Assembly: GCA_049614485.1 (NCBI GenBank)
Contig: JBMZDR010000010.1
Span: forward strand, 1-64,000
Length of the DNA: 64,000 nucleotides
Direction: 5' to 3'
Source of the DNA: GCA-2733415 sp049614485
GTDB lineage: Bacteria > Bacteroidota > Bacteroidia > Flavobacteriales > Flavobacteriaceae
Below the pieces are notes generated by a model. The model made no database searches. It had not been told where the DNA came from and worked only from the letters and a program-made list of their open reading frames with translations. Of this stretch, positions 49,083-59,343 are shown in pieces. Made by a program: the position numbers and the translations under genes. The stretch's first letter is position 1. Each line of letters starts with the position of its first letter.

Positions 49083-51068
49083 TCACCTGTTGGCCTCTAA
49101 AGCTTTAATAGCATCACGTAATTGTGCAGCTTTCATAAAATCTAAGTCTTTTGCTGCATTTTCCATAGCTTTACGAGTTTCACGAATTTTCTTTTCTAAC
49201 TCAGGTTTTGTCATATAAGCCGCCTCCTCTTCTGCTACTTGTTTGATATTGGATTCATAAAATGCATCTACATCATCTTTAGCTAACGGATTTACTATTT
49301 TTTTATTTAATGCTTTTGGCACCAACCCATTACTTGTATTGTAAGCAATTTGCTTGCTTCGTCTATAGGAAGTTTCATCAATTGTTTTTTGCATACTCTT
49401 AGTAATTTTATCTGCATACATAATTGCTTTACCATTAATATTACGTGCAGCCCTACCAATAGTTTGGGTTAATGAGCGATGACTCCTTAAGAAACCTTCT
49501 TTATCTGCATCTAATATTGCAACTAATGAGACCTCTGGTAAATCTAAGCCTTCACGTAATAAATTAACACCTATCAATACATCAAATAATCCTAAACGTA
49601 AATCTCGCATAATCTCAACACGTTCTAAAGTATCAACGTCTGAGTGAATATAACGACAACGAATTTGTATTCTTGCTAAATATTTGGTCAATTCCTCTGC
49701 CATACGTTTGGTTAAAGTTGTTACCAAAACACGCTCATCTTTATCTATGCGTTGCTGCATTTCTTCAATTAAATCATCAATTTGATTTAAACTAGGACGC
49801 ACTTCAATAATTGGATCTAACAAACCAGTTGGTCTAATAACTTGCTCGACATAAATACCTTCTGTTTTTTGCAATTCATAGTCAGATGGTGTAGCACTTA
49901 CATAAATAACTTGATTTTGAATAGCTTCAAACTCTTCAAACTTTAGAGGCCTGTTATCCATGGCTGCTGGTAAACGAAACCCGTATTCAACTAAATTTTC
50001 TTTTCTACTTCGGTCACCTCCATACATGGCATGTACCTGAGAAATAGTCACGTGACTTTCATCTACAATCATTAAATAATCATCTGGGAAATAATCTAAT
50101 AAACAAAATGGACGTGTTCCTGGTGATCTCCCATCTAAATAACGAGAATAGTTTTCAATTCCAGAACAGTATCCTAATTCACGAATCATTTCCAAATCAA
50201 ATTCTGTTCGTTCTTTTAAACGTTTTGCTTCTAAATGCTTTCCTATTTCCTTAAAATAATCAACCTGTTTCACCATATCTTCTTGAATACTATGGATGGC
50301 ATTCTGTAAAACATCTGGTGAAGTCACAAACATATTTGCTGGATAAATATTTAAACGATCATAGCTCCCTAATACCTCATTTGTTTGCACTACAAAGGCT
50401 TCTATTTCTTCTATTTCATCGCCAAAAAAATGAATTCTAAACGCATTGTCCTCATATCCTGGAAAAATATCAACTGTATCACCTTTAATACGAAATGTAC
50501 CTCGTGTAAACTCGGCTTCTGTTCTTGAATATAGACTTTGAACTAATTGATGTAATAATTTGGTTCTAGAAATCACTTGATCTTTTTCAAGAGAAATTAC
50601 ATTTTTTTGAAATTCTACAGGGTTTCCTATACCGTACAAACAAGATACTGAGGCAACAACAATAACATCTCTTCGCCCTGAAAGCAATGATGACGTAGCA
50701 CTTAATCGCAATTTTTCAATTTCATCATTTATTGACAAGTCCTTTTCTATATACACTCCAGATGTAGGAATATAAGCCTCCGGTTGGTAGTAGTCATAAT
50801 ACGACACAAAATACTCAACGGCGTTTTCAGGGAAAAACTCTTTAAATTCAGAATATAATTGTGCTGCTAAAGTTTTGTTATGTGCTAAAACAAGTGTTGG
50901 TTTTTGTGTATCATTAATAACATTAGCTACCGTAAATGTTTTCCCTGAGCCTGTTACCCCTAACAATGTTTGGTATTTATCATCTTGATGAATACCCTTT
51001 ACCAATTGTTTTATAGCTTCTGGCTGATCTCCTGTTGGTGAAAATCCTGATTTTATATTGAACTTCAT
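49083..51068 (-). CDS. uvrB: Excinuclease ABC subunit B
   Basis: A 661-residue UvrB. Walker A is GVTGSGKTFTVANV, the beta-hairpin region has YFVSYYDYYQPEAYIP, motif II is IVDESHV, motif VI is QTIGRAARN, and the C-terminal UVR domain is LEKKIRETRKAMENAAKDLD. It loads onto damage found by UvrA and recruits UvrC. A TAATTTCG element (minus strand, 51110-51103) lies 35 bases upstream, one base from the TAnnTTTG consensus and similar to the one before uvrA. Confidence 0.97.
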   Translation of the reverse strand: MKFNIKSGFSPTGDQPEAIKQLVKGIHQDDKYQTLLGVTGSGKTFTVANVINDTQKPTLVLAHNKTLAAQLYSEFKEFFPENAVEYFVSYYDYYQPEAYIPTSGVYIEKDLSINDEIEKLRLSATSSLLSGRRDVIVVASVSCLYGIGNPVEFQKNVISLEKDQVISRTKLLHQLVQSLYSRTEAEFTRGTFRIKGDTVDIFPGYEDNAFRIHFFGDEIEEIEAFVVQTNEVLGSYDRLNIYPANMFVTSPDVLQNAIHSIQEDMVKQVDYFKEIGKHLEAKRLKERTEFDLEMIRELGYCSGIENYSRYLDGRSPGTRPFCLLDYFPDDYLMIVDESHVTISQVHAMYGGDRSRKENLVEYGFRLPAAMDNRPLKFEEFEAIQNQVIYVSATPSDYELQKTEGIYVEQVIRPTGLLDPIIEVRPSLNQIDDLIEEMQQRIDKDERVLVTTLTKRMAEELTKYLARIQIRCRYIHSDVDTLERVEIMRDLRLGLFDVLIGVNLLREGLDLPEVSLVAILDADKEGFLRSHRSLTQTIGRAARNINGKAIMYADKITKSMQKTIDETSYRRSKQIAYNTSNGLVPKALNKKIVNPLAKDDVDAFYESNIKQVAEEEAAYMTKPELEKKIRETRKAMENAAKDLDFMKAAQLRDAIKALEANR

Positions 51069-51133
51069 GTACTCCTACAATTTTTAACTGCAATCTATAC
51101 TACGAAATTACAAAATCATTAATTGATATGTTC

Positions 51134-52945
51134 TTAATAATTCATATAAACCCACCCAAGTAGTGGTTTTTCAAAATTTGGATCGTTTAAATGCAGCACA
51201 TAATAATAAGTCCCTACTGGTAGTCGTTTTCCTGTGTTGTTAATTCCTTTGTTTGAAATTCCATTCCAAAATCCTAATTCTTCACCACCTGCATATATTA
51301 GAGTCCCGTAGCGGTTGTAAATTTTCAATTCAAAATCTTCAAAAATTGTAAGCAATCCTGAAATTTCAAATTCATCATTCGTACCATCATCGTTAGGGGA
51401 AAACCCTGTTGGTATCCATGGTGGGCAATTTATGGTTGTCAAATTAAAAGAGGTTATTTGATAACAACTAGCATTATCAACTCTAACATAAATAGTTTGT
51501 GGATCTGCACTATTTTGATAAGCAGTTGGCATACTTATGGCATTTGTTTGTAAAACTGCATCATCATGAGTTGTATAATATTCAATTTGATTAGTGCTTA
51601 TTGTTAGTAAATGTTCATTACTTGTCAAATTAAATGTTGCGGTATTAAAACCAACATCACATGCTTCTATAGTTGGCAAATTAGATACTTGAGGCAAGAG
51701 TAACATTGTTACTTGAGTTGATGCCGTATTATTGGTCTCGTTAGTTTCCTGTATTACTCCATTTCCATTACCATTATCATCCGCAACAATTATTAAATTA
51801 AAAACATCTGGTATGTTTTCAGGTAATGTTATAATTATCGTATTGGGTTCATTATCGCCAATTAAAATATCGTTTTCTGTTTGTGATGTTGCAACTAATA
51901 CATCATCAGCATAAAATGCAATTGGTGTGCCTGCAGGCAATAATTCCGTAGCATTGACATTAAATATTGTGTAGTTAACTTGTATATCTTTATTATCACA
52001 TGCTACAATAACATCATCAACTTGAGCAGTAGCATCTGGCAACTGACTATTTAATACGGTAACTATATTATTAATTATAATTAAATCAGCTGCAGTTGTT
52101 AATTTTATTGTTGCAGAATCATCTCCAATAGAAATATAATTTTCTATATCATAAACATCTAAATCCATGTTGTATGACGCAGAACTGTTTGCGAATGAAT
52201 TGGTGCCATTAAACGCATTCGTAGCTGGGTTTAACGGCAAACTCTCTAAGGCGTTACCATTAAACACTAGTGACTCTAAAACATTTAAGGCATTATCACC
52301 TTCCCATGCTAAAAACCCCATTTTAGCGCCATCATTATCTAAAACATTTAAGTTTTCAATTACAATATTTATTTCTTGTTCGTTTCTATTAATAATTTCT
52401 AAACCATGATAAATACTCACTTGATTTAATGGTAAGGTCATGTCTTCGTACACAACAAGAATTGACCAGCCTGCAAAATTGGTTTTGTTATCACAGTAAC
52501 CTGGGTTAGCAGCCAAAACATCTGAAATATCTAAATTTGATAAGGTGTAATTTGTACTACCAGAAGTTTGGATTAGTTCAGTGATATTTTTATAACATGA
52601 AAAATAGGTTAAAAGACCTCTAAACGGATCATCAAAATCTACTGTTAATGTAGCGTCAGCACTAATATCAGTTCCATTTAAAGTAACTTCTGTGTCACCA
52701 AAACCTGAGCCTGCCCAATAAATATATGCTGCAATAATATTTTGACCTGAAGCTAAACTAAGATCTGCTGAAGATTGGGCTAAAGTTTCACAAAAATAAG
52801 GTGGTATATTATTTTCTGATGGGTTTAAAGTATTACCTATTGCTGTATAACTATACCGCCCATAATATTGTTGAAACACATCTATATCTTGTGCAGTAGA
52901 CGTTAAAAAAACTAAGTATGCAAGGAAAGTTAAATACTTTTTCAT
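51134..52945 (-). CDS. T9SS type B sorting domain (gliding-associated) cell-surface protein
   Basis: 603 residues from the ATG at 52945 (signal MKKYLTFLAYLVFLTSTAQ). The body has a beta-rich domain with IYWAGSGFGDTEVTLNGTDI and a CARDB-like repeat (VNATELLPAGTPIAFYADD; ETNNTASTQVTMLLLPQV). The C-terminal 90 residues, PPWIPTGFSPNDDGTNDEF to VGTYYYVLHLND, are the CHU_C/gliding-associated type B domain, which sends the protein through the type IX system to the cell surface. Function is unknown; adhesion is possible. Confidence 0.88.
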   Translation of the reverse strand: MKKYLTFLAYLVFLTSTAQDIDVFQQYYGRYSYTAIGNTLNPSENNIPPYFCETLAQSSADLSLASGQNIIAAYIYWAGSGFGDTEVTLNGTDISADATLTVDFDDPFRGLLTYFSCYKNITELIQTSGSTNYTLSNLDISDVLAANPGYCDNKTNFAGWSILVVYEDMTLPLNQVSIYHGLEIINRNEQEINIVIENLNVLDNDGAKMGFLAWEGDNALNVLESLVFNGNALESLPLNPATNAFNGTNSFANSSASYNMDLDVYDIENYISIGDDSATIKLTTAADLIIINNIVTVLNSQLPDATAQVDDVIVACDNKDIQVNYTIFNVNATELLPAGTPIAFYADDVLVATSQTENDILIGDNEPNTIIITLPENIPDVFNLIIVADDNGNGNGVIQETNETNNTASTQVTMLLLPQVSNLPTIEACDVGFNTATFNLTSNEHLLTISTNQIEYYTTHDDAVLQTNAISMPTAYQNSADPQTIYVRVDNASCYQITSFNLTTINCPPWIPTGFSPNDDGTNDEFEISGLLTIFEDFELKIYNRYGTLIYAGGEELGFWNGISNKGINNTGKRLPVGTYYYVLHLNDPNFEKPLLGWVYMNY

Positions 52946-53336
52946 ATATATCATAACATGCCCCTAATGTAATCAATTTAATAAGAACATAAAACACCTA
53001 GTATACTGATCAATGCATAATTAATCATTTATACTGACGTATGGCAAATAAATACGATAAACTAATACTCATACCCTTTTTTAACCTGTACATTTGATAT
53101 CGTTATAGTTACTCGTATGACCAATGAAAAATCACATTACCATTATAAAATGTAAATAGTCTGTAAACTCAAAAACTTTACCAACATATTCAAATGTCTA
53201 GACAAATACTAAGTCAAAACGATATTTACACAAACTCCCTTAATTAAATTTGTAAGTTTTAGTATCTTTGGCGTCTTAATCTGTACTCAAAATAAAAAAG
53301 AGTGACATATTAAATAAAATAACGAAACGTATTACT
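52946..53336. other. Intergenic region, 391 bp
   Basis: Between the T9SS cargo gene (minus) and second folE (plus), holding both genes' 5' regions. I see one promoter element on the plus strand (53263-53270) and no convincing ORF, RNA or repeat in the rest, which is AT-rich with scattered TA-rich stretches. Confidence 0.6.
53263..53270 (+). promoter_or_regulatory. Promoter -7 element of second folE
   Basis: TATCTTTG, matching TAnnTTTG, 66 bases before the GTG start. Confidence 0.55.
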
Positions 53337-53996
53337 GTGAAAGAAATAGACGACATTGGAGACAACCATATAGGAACTTCATTTGATACACCATTACGAA
53401 ATGATGCATTTGATTTGGATGACAAATCAAAAATAGAAGCAATTAGGAAAGATGTAGCTAGCATTATGCAAACATTAGGTTTAGACCTAAGTGACGACAG
53501 TTTAAGTGGTACTCCAAACAGAGTTGCAAAAATGTTTGTAAAAGAAATTTTTGGAGGCTTACACCCAAACAACAAGCCAAATCCTTCTACATTTGACAAC
53601 AAGTATAAATACGGTGAAATGTTAGTTGAAAAAAACATTACCCTATACTCTACTTGTGAGCATCATTTATTACCTATTGTAGGTAGAGCCCATGTAGCTT
53701 ATATATCAAAAGGAAAAGTTATTGGACTTTCTAAAATGAATCGTATTGTTGATTATTTTGCTAAAAGACCACAGGTTCAGGAGCGCCTAACAATACAAGT
53801 AGTTCGTGAATTACAAAAAGCCTTAGGCACAGATGACGTTGCTTGTGTGATTGACGCTAAACATTTATGCGTTAATTCAAGAGGAATTAGAGATATTGAA
53901 AGCAGTACAGTAACTTCAGAGTTTGGTGGCGCTTTTAAAAACGATAAAGTACGTAGAGAATTTTTAGATTATATAAAATTAGACACTCAGTTTTAA
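53337..53996 (+). CDS. folE: GTP cyclohydrolase I (second paralogue)
   Basis: 219 residues from a GTG at 53337; the first in-frame ATG would cut into the fold. It has the Zn2+ motif CEHHLLPIVGRAHVAYIS, the second Zn Cys in AKHLCVNSRGI, and IVDYFAKRPQVQERLT. It is clearly divergent from the copy at 13659 and carries about 30 extra N-terminal residues. Both copies keep the catalytic residues, so both should make dihydroneopterin triphosphate; separate roles or regulation are likely. cysS follows 44 bases downstream. Confidence 0.92.
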   Translation: MKEIDDIGDNHIGTSFDTPLRNDAFDLDDKSKIEAIRKDVASIMQTLGLDLSDDSLSGTPNRVAKMFVKEIFGGLHPNNKPNPSTFDNKYKYGEMLVEKNITLYSTCEHHLLPIVGRAHVAYISKGKVIGLSKMNRIVDYFAKRPQVQERLTIQVVRELQKALGTDDVACVIDAKHLCVNSRGIRDIESSTVTSEFGGAFKNDKVRREFLDYIKLDTQF

Positions 53997-54040
53997 GTCT
54001 TTTTGGGGCAACAAAACTTTAGTTATAATACTTTCAATCC

Positions 54041-55516
54041 ATGAACACATATCACAATCAACACATTAAAATTCAAAATTCTTTAACAGGAAAAAAAGAA
54101 CTCTTTAAGCCCATCACAAACGGGTTTGTTGGTATGTACGTATGTGGTCCTACGGTTTATAGCAACGTGCACTTGGGTAACGTGAGAACCTTTATGAGTT
54201 TTGACATGATATACCGTTACTTATTGCATTTAGGTTACAAGGTGCGCTATGTAAGAAATATTACGGATGCTGGACATTTAACTGATGATGACGCAGAAGA
54301 TAAAATTTCTACTAAAGCTCGTTTAGAAAAATTAGAACCAATGGAAATTGTACAGAAATATACTGTTGATTTTCATGAAATTTTAAGACGATACAATTTC
54401 CTACCTCCTAATGTGGAACCAACCGCAACAGGACATATTGTAGAACAAATTGAAGCCATTCAAAAAATTATAGATAATGGCTTGGCTTATGTAGCAAATG
54501 GCTCAGTTTATTTTGATGTCTTGAAATATAACGAAACAAACAATTACGGAATTTTATCGAAGAGAGTTATTGAAGATGCTATTGAAAATACAAGAGCATT
54601 AGACGGACAATCCGATAAGAAAAATTCACAAGATTTTGCACTTTGGAAACGTGCAGAACCAGAGCACATTCAACGTTGGAATTCACCTTGGTCTGAAGGA
54701 TTTCCGGGCTGGCATTTGGAATGTACCGTAATGAGCACAAAATATTTAGGCGAACAATTTGATATTCACGGTGGTGGAATGGATTTAAAATTCCCACATC
54801 ATGAATGTGAAATTGCTCAAGCTCAAGCATGCAACCATAAAGCGCCAGTAAATTATTGGATGCACACAAACATGCTGAATTTGAATGGTAAAAAAATGTC
54901 GAAATCTACCGGAAATCACTTGTTACCACAAGAAATTTATTCTGGAGACAATACCATTTTATCAAAAGCATTTTCACCAAGTGTGACACGTTTTTTCAAT
55001 ATGCAAGCGCACTATTCAAGCATTTTAGATTTATCTAATGATGCTTTATTAGCTTCAGAGAAAGGACACAACAGATTAATGGAAGCTATCAATTTGTTAG
55101 ACAACATCAATACAAGTGACGCATCAACTTTTGATGTGTCAGCATGGCAACAGAAATGTTATGATGCTATGAATGACGATTTCAATACGCCCATTTTAAT
55201 AGCAAATTTGTTTGAGGCTGTAAAATATATCAATCAAATTAAAGATCAAAAAGCTACCATTACCACAGACGACTTAAAGGTATTAACATCAACTCTAAAT
55301 GCCTTTACTTTTGATATACTCGGCCTGATGAACGAATCAAAATCTGAAAATAATTCTGATAAATTATCAGGAACTATAGAGTTGTTAATCAAGTTAAGAG
55401 CTGAAGCAAAAGCCAATAAAGACTATGCGCTTTCAGATCAAATTAGAGACGAGTTAATGAACATTGGCGTACAACTAAAAGACGGACGAGAAGGCACAAG
55501 CTTTTCTTTAAATTAA
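54041..55516 (+). CDS. cysS: Cysteinyl-tRNA synthetase
   Basis: A 491-residue class I synthetase. The HIGH-type motif is TVYSNVHLGNVRTFMSF (HLGN variant), KMSKS is GKKMSKSTGNHL, and zinc ligands are Cys in VCGPTVYSN, Cys in HLECTVMST and the HHECE of KFPHHECEIAQAQ. The C-terminal helical anticodon-binding region is present. It charges tRNA-Cys. It follows the second folE and precedes yidD across a terminator. Confidence 0.96.
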   Translation: MNTYHNQHIKIQNSLTGKKELFKPITNGFVGMYVCGPTVYSNVHLGNVRTFMSFDMIYRYLLHLGYKVRYVRNITDAGHLTDDDAEDKISTKARLEKLEPMEIVQKYTVDFHEILRRYNFLPPNVEPTATGHIVEQIEAIQKIIDNGLAYVANGSVYFDVLKYNETNNYGILSKRVIEDAIENTRALDGQSDKKNSQDFALWKRAEPEHIQRWNSPWSEGFPGWHLECTVMSTKYLGEQFDIHGGGMDLKFPHHECEIAQAQACNHKAPVNYWMHTNMLNLNGKKMSKSTGNHLLPQEIYSGDNTILSKAFSPSVTRFFNMQAHYSSILDLSNDALLASEKGHNRLMEAINLLDNINTSDASTFDVSAWQQKCYDAMNDDFNTPILIANLFEAVKYINQIKDQKATITTDDLKVLTSTLNAFTFDILGLMNESKSENNSDKLSGTIELLIKLRAEAKANKDYALSDQIRDELMNIGVQLKDGREGTSFSLN

Positions 55517-55521
55517 TATTA

Positions 55522-55547
55522 AAAAGTCAGCTTCACCGCTGACTTTT
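55522..55547 (+). terminator. Terminator after cysS
   Basis: AAAAGTCAGC-TTCACC-GCTGACTTTT, a 10-bp stem, immediately upstream of the yidD ATG. Confidence 0.8.
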
Positions 55548-55553
55548 CTGTTT

Positions 55554-55793
55554 ATGCTTAAAAAAATCGCGACATATCCCTTTATACTTTTAATCCGGTT
55601 TTATCAATCCGCAATATCACCTTATACCCCTGCTGCATGTCGATTTTCCCCTACATGCTCAAGTTATTCCTTGGAAGCTTTACAGGTTCACGGATTACTC
55701 AAAGGAAGTTGGTTGGCTATAAAACGTATTGGGAAATGTCACCCTTGGGGCGGTTCAGGTTATGATCCAGTTCCCGAAAAAGATTCTGAATAA
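55554..55793 (+). CDS. yidD: Membrane protein insertion efficiency factor YidD
   Basis: A 79-residue YidD. The family core is RFYQSAISPYTPAACRFSPT followed by CSSYSLEALQVHG and KCHPWGGSGYDPVP; conserved cysteines are present. It helps insertase YidC at the inner membrane. Length is normal. It starts six bases after the cysS terminator, so its promoter is not evident; low-level read-through may supply it. Confidence 0.93.
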   Translation: MLKKIATYPFILLIRFYQSAISPYTPAACRFSPTCSSYSLEALQVHGLLKGSWLAIKRIGKCHPWGGSGYDPVPEKDSE

Positions 55794-55862
55794 AGAGACT
55801 ACAAATTATAGTATATTCGTAACATGAAACTTCCATAACGAATCGTCGATATTCAAGGAGCA

Positions 55863-55904
55863 ATGATTATGAGGAAGCTACATGTGACCATTGAAAAACA
55901 ATAA
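55863..55904 (+). CDS. Possible 13-codon leader ORF with strong ribosome-binding site
   Basis: AAGGAG stands seven bases before ATG 55863, which opens a 13-codon ORF (MIMRKLHVTIEKQ) ending at TAA 55904, ten bases before the glycosyltransferase ATG. Strong Shine-Dalgarno sequences are rare in Bacteroidota. It may be a leader peptide that couples translation to the next gene. This is tentative. Confidence 0.3.
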   Translation: MIMRKLHVTIEKQ

Positions 55905-55914
55905 ATATAAACAC

Positions 55915-56904
55915 ATGAAATTAGCAATTGTCATCTTAAACTGGAACGGACAACAGCTCTTAGAGCAGTTTTTACCGTCTGTTGTTGCATATTCTAAAGA
56001 GGCAACTATTTACATTGCTGATAACGCCTCTACAGATAATTCTATTGAATTTGTAACTGCTCATTATCCAGAAATTACAATCATTAAAAATAAGGAAAAT
56101 GGCGGTTATGCCAAAGGTTATAATGATGCGTTGCAATATATAGATGCTGATGTTTATTGCTTACTGAATTCTGATATAGAAGTTACTAAAAACTGGTTAA
56201 CACCAATCATTTCTGAATTTAATTCAAACAACAACATTGCTGCAATTCAACCTAAAATTTTAGATTATAACGGCAAGTCTAGGTTTGAATACGCAGGAGC
56301 TGGCGGCGGATTTATTGACAAATACGGTTATCCATATTGCAGAGGGCGTATATTTAATACTATTGAAGATGACTTAGGACAATATAACGATATCGTAAAT
56401 ATTTTTTGGGCTTCTGGCGCATGTTTATTTATCAAGAGTGACACATATCATGATTTAAACGGATTTGATGAAAATTACTTTGCACATCAAGAAGAAATTG
56501 ACTTGTGTTGGCGCATTCAAAATTTAGGAAAGCAAATTAAATATGTTGGTACTTCAACAGTGTACCATGTAGGTGGTGCAACATTAAGCGCGCAAAATTC
56601 AAAGAAAACCTTTTTGAACTTTAGAAACTCCTTATTCAATTTAGTAAAAAACACACCAAAAAATAAAGGCTTTGAGTTGATTTTTATACGCTTATCCCTA
56701 GATGGTATTGCAGGTGTTAAATATCTTTTTGAAGGTAAACCTTTACACACATTTGCCATTATTAAGGCGCATTTTAGTTTTTATGCTAATTTGATAAAAA
56801 TGTTGAAAAAGAGAACTTCTGAAATTAAAAAACTAGAGTACTATAATACCAAAAGTATTGTTTGGAACTATTTTATAAAAAGTAAGAAAACATACAATTC
56901 ATAA
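55915..56904 (+). CDS. Glycosyltransferase family 2
   Basis: 329 residues from ATG 55915; the longer ORF begins at an unlikely TTG. The N-terminus MKLAIVILNWNGQQLLEQFL and CLLNSDIEV (nucleotide-sugar/metal site) are GT2 (rhamnosyltransferase-like) motifs. FWASGACLFIKSDTYHDLNGFD and HQEEIDLCWRIQNLG fit inverting GT-A enzymes. Sugar and acceptor are unknown; likely O-antigen or surface polysaccharide. A TATATTCG element lies upstream at 55812-55819. Confidence 0.87.
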   Translation: MKLAIVILNWNGQQLLEQFLPSVVAYSKEATIYIADNASTDNSIEFVTAHYPEITIIKNKENGGYAKGYNDALQYIDADVYCLLNSDIEVTKNWLTPIISEFNSNNNIAAIQPKILDYNGKSRFEYAGAGGGFIDKYGYPYCRGRIFNTIEDDLGQYNDIVNIFWASGACLFIKSDTYHDLNGFDENYFAHQEEIDLCWRIQNLGKQIKYVGTSTVYHVGGATLSAQNSKKTFLNFRNSLFNLVKNTPKNKGFELIFIRLSLDGIAGVKYLFEGKPLHTFAIIKAHFSFYANLIKMLKKRTSEIKKLEYYNTKSIVWNYFIKSKKTYNS

Positions 56905-56945
56905 ATAAAAAAATCCGTTAGAAATTTCTAACGGATTTTTTTATT
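56904..56945. terminator. Bidirectional terminator, perfect 42-bp loop-less palindrome
   Basis: Two 21-base arms meet at TAGAAA|TTTCTA without a spacer. The stem core ATCCGTTAGAAA is flanked by seven A and seven T, between the convergent GT2 and acnA genes. Confidence 0.88.
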
Positions 56946-56958
56946 CTAAAGCTTAATT

Positions 56959-59226
56959 TTATGCGTTTTGCTTTTTAATTAAGTTTAATGCAGACCCTTC
57001 ATTATACCAATCAATTTGACCTTGATTGTACGTATGGTTAGCTATAATTGTGTCTTTACTACCATCCGCATGAACAACTTCAATAGTTAATGGTTTACCA
57101 GGAGCAAACGCGTTTAAATCTGTGAAGTTAAATGTGTCATCTTCCTGAATTAAATCATAATCAGCTTCATTAGCAAAGGTTAACCCTAACATTCCTTGTT
57201 TTTTCAAGTTAGTTTCATGAATACGAGCAAACGACTTTACAAGAACTGCAGCAACACCTAAATGTCTTGGCTCCATTGCAGCGTGTTCTCTAGAAGAACC
57301 TTCACCGTAATTATGATCTCCTACAACAATTGTATTAATACCAGCTGCTTTGTATGCTCTTGCCGTAGCAGGTACAGCATCATATGCACCATTTAACTGA
57401 TTTTTTACAAAATTAGTCTTCATGTTGTATGCATTTACTGCTCCTATTAGACAATTGTTAGAAATATTATCTAAATGCCCACGGAAACGCAACCATGGTC
57501 CTGCCATAGAAATATGATCTGTAGTACATTTCCCATGTGCTTTTATTAATAATTTAGCTCCATTAATATCGTTTCCTAAAGGTTTAAACGGTGTTAATAA
57601 CTGCAAACGTTCAGAATCATCAGCAACAACAACATTTACACCACTACCATCTTCCATTGGTGCTAAATATCCATCATCTTTTACCTCAAACCCTTTTGGA
57701 GGCAACTCCCATCCTGTTGGTTCATCCAACATAACCTCTTCACCATTTTGGTTGATTAGCTTATCTGTCATTGGGTTAAAATCTAAACGCCCTGAAATGG
57801 CAATGGCAGCTGTTATTTCTGGAGATCCAACAAATGCGTGCGTGTTCGGGTTTCCATCTGCACGCTTAGCAAAGTTTCTATTAAACGAATGAACTATACT
57901 GTTTTTAGGTGCATTTTTAGGATCGCTATATCTTGCCCATTGTCCAATACATGGTCCGCAAGCATTTGTAAATATTTTCGCATCTAACTTTTCAAAAACA
58001 TCAAGAATTCCATCACGATCTGCTGTATACCTTACTTTTTCAGAGCCTGGGTTTATACCTAGTTCTGACTTCATTTTTAATCCTTTATCTAGCGCTTGTT
58101 GTGCAATTGAAGCTGCTCGTGATAAATCTTCATAAGATGAATTAGTACAAGAGCCTATGAGTCCCCACTCTACTTGTAATGGCCAGTCATTTTCATTTGC
58201 TTTGGCAGTCATATCGCCACCAACTTTTGTTGACAAATCTGGTGTAAAAGGGCCATTTAACAACGGGCTTAATTCTGATAAGTTAATTTCAATAACTTGA
58301 TCAAAATACTGTTCTGGGTTTGCATATACTTCAGCATCACCTGTTAAATGTTCTTTCACCTCGTTTGCTGCATCTGCAACATCATCTCTATCCGTAGCAC
58401 GTAAATAACGTTCCATAGATTCGTCATACCCAAACGTAGATGTGGTTGCTCCTATTTCAGCTCCCATGTTACAAATTGTTCCTTTTCCGGTACATGACAT
58501 GTTTCTTGCACCTTCACCAAAATATTCAACAATAGCACCAGTTCCTCCTTTTGCAGAAACGATACCTGCAACTTTTAAGATGACATCTTTTGGCGCTGTC
58601 CATCCAGATAATTTACCTGTTAATTTAACACCAATTAATTTAGGGAATTTTAATTCCCAAGCCATTCCTGCCATTACATCAACAGCATCAGCTCCACCAA
58701 CTCCAATAGCAACCATACCTAAACCTCCTGCATTTACAGTATGTGAATCTGTTCCAATCATCATCCCTCCTGGAAACGCATAATTCTCTAAAACTACTTG
58801 ATGAATAATTCCTGCACCCGGTTTCCAGAAACCTATGCCATATTTATTAGATACTGACTCTAAAAAATTAAAAACTTCATTAGAATTGTTTAAAGCGTAT
58901 TGTAAATCTTCTGATGCGCCTACTCTTGCTTGAATTAAATGATCACAATGTACTGTTGTTGGTACAGCAACCTGTTTTTTACCGGCTTGCATAAATTGCA
59001 ATAATGCCATTTGAGCTGTAGCATCTTGACATGCTATTCTATCAGGTGCAAAATCTACATAATCTTTTCCTCGAGAATATGCTGTAGTTGGTTTACCGTC
59101 CCAAAGATGCGTGTATAAAATTTTCTCTGCAAGTGTTAAAGGTTTTCCAGTTAATTTTCTAGCTGCTGTAACACGCTCTTCAAATTTACTGTAAACTCCT
59201 TTAATCATATTTATATCAAAAGCCAT
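56959..59226 (-). CDS. acnA: Aconitate hydratase, mitochondrial-like
   Basis: 755 residues from the ATG at 59226; a GTG 27 bases upstream is rejected. Fe-S cluster cysteines are in IGSCTNSSYEDLSRA and FTNACGPCIGQWARY; the HSLNxD-type region is GTDSHTVNAGGLGMVAIG, and GSSREHAAMEPRHLGVAAVL is in the swivelling domain. It converts citrate to isocitrate. The order of domains and length fit the mitochondrial/AcnA type. A second, unrelated-length aconitase lies directly upstream. A TATTTTTG promoter element lies 36 bases upstream. Confidence 0.94.
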   Translation of the reverse strand: MAFDINMIKGVYSKFEERVTAARKLTGKPLTLAEKILYTHLWDGKPTTAYSRGKDYVDFAPDRIACQDATAQMALLQFMQAGKKQVAVPTTVHCDHLIQARVGASEDLQYALNNSNEVFNFLESVSNKYGIGFWKPGAGIIHQVVLENYAFPGGMMIGTDSHTVNAGGLGMVAIGVGGADAVDVMAGMAWELKFPKLIGVKLTGKLSGWTAPKDVILKVAGIVSAKGGTGAIVEYFGEGARNMSCTGKGTICNMGAEIGATTSTFGYDESMERYLRATDRDDVADAANEVKEHLTGDAEVYANPEQYFDQVIEINLSELSPLLNGPFTPDLSTKVGGDMTAKANENDWPLQVEWGLIGSCTNSSYEDLSRAASIAQQALDKGLKMKSELGINPGSEKVRYTADRDGILDVFEKLDAKIFTNACGPCIGQWARYSDPKNAPKNSIVHSFNRNFAKRADGNPNTHAFVGSPEITAAIAISGRLDFNPMTDKLINQNGEEVMLDEPTGWELPPKGFEVKDDGYLAPMEDGSGVNVVVADDSERLQLLTPFKPLGNDINGAKLLIKAHGKCTTDHISMAGPWLRFRGHLDNISNNCLIGAVNAYNMKTNFVKNQLNGAYDAVPATARAYKAAGINTIVVGDHNYGEGSSREHAAMEPRHLGVAAVLVKSFARIHETNLKKQGMLGLTFANEADYDLIQEDDTFNFTDLNAFAPGKPLTIEVVHADGSKDTIIANHTYNQGQIDWYNEGSALNLIKKQNA

Positions 59227-59261
59227 ATCATTTTTAGTTTTTATTTTGAACACTAATTTAG

Positions 59262-59269
59262 CAAAAATA
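59262..59269 (-). promoter_or_regulatory. Promoter -7 element of acnA
   Basis: Minus-strand TATTTTTG, matching TAnnTTTG, 36 bases before the ATG at 59226. It shows acnA has its own promoter despite following acnB. Confidence 0.55.
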
Positions 59270-59343
59270 ATAGATAAATACAGCCTGTTTATTTAATTAT
59301 ACAACAATACAAGGTTGATTATTAAATAACAGCCACAAAAAAG

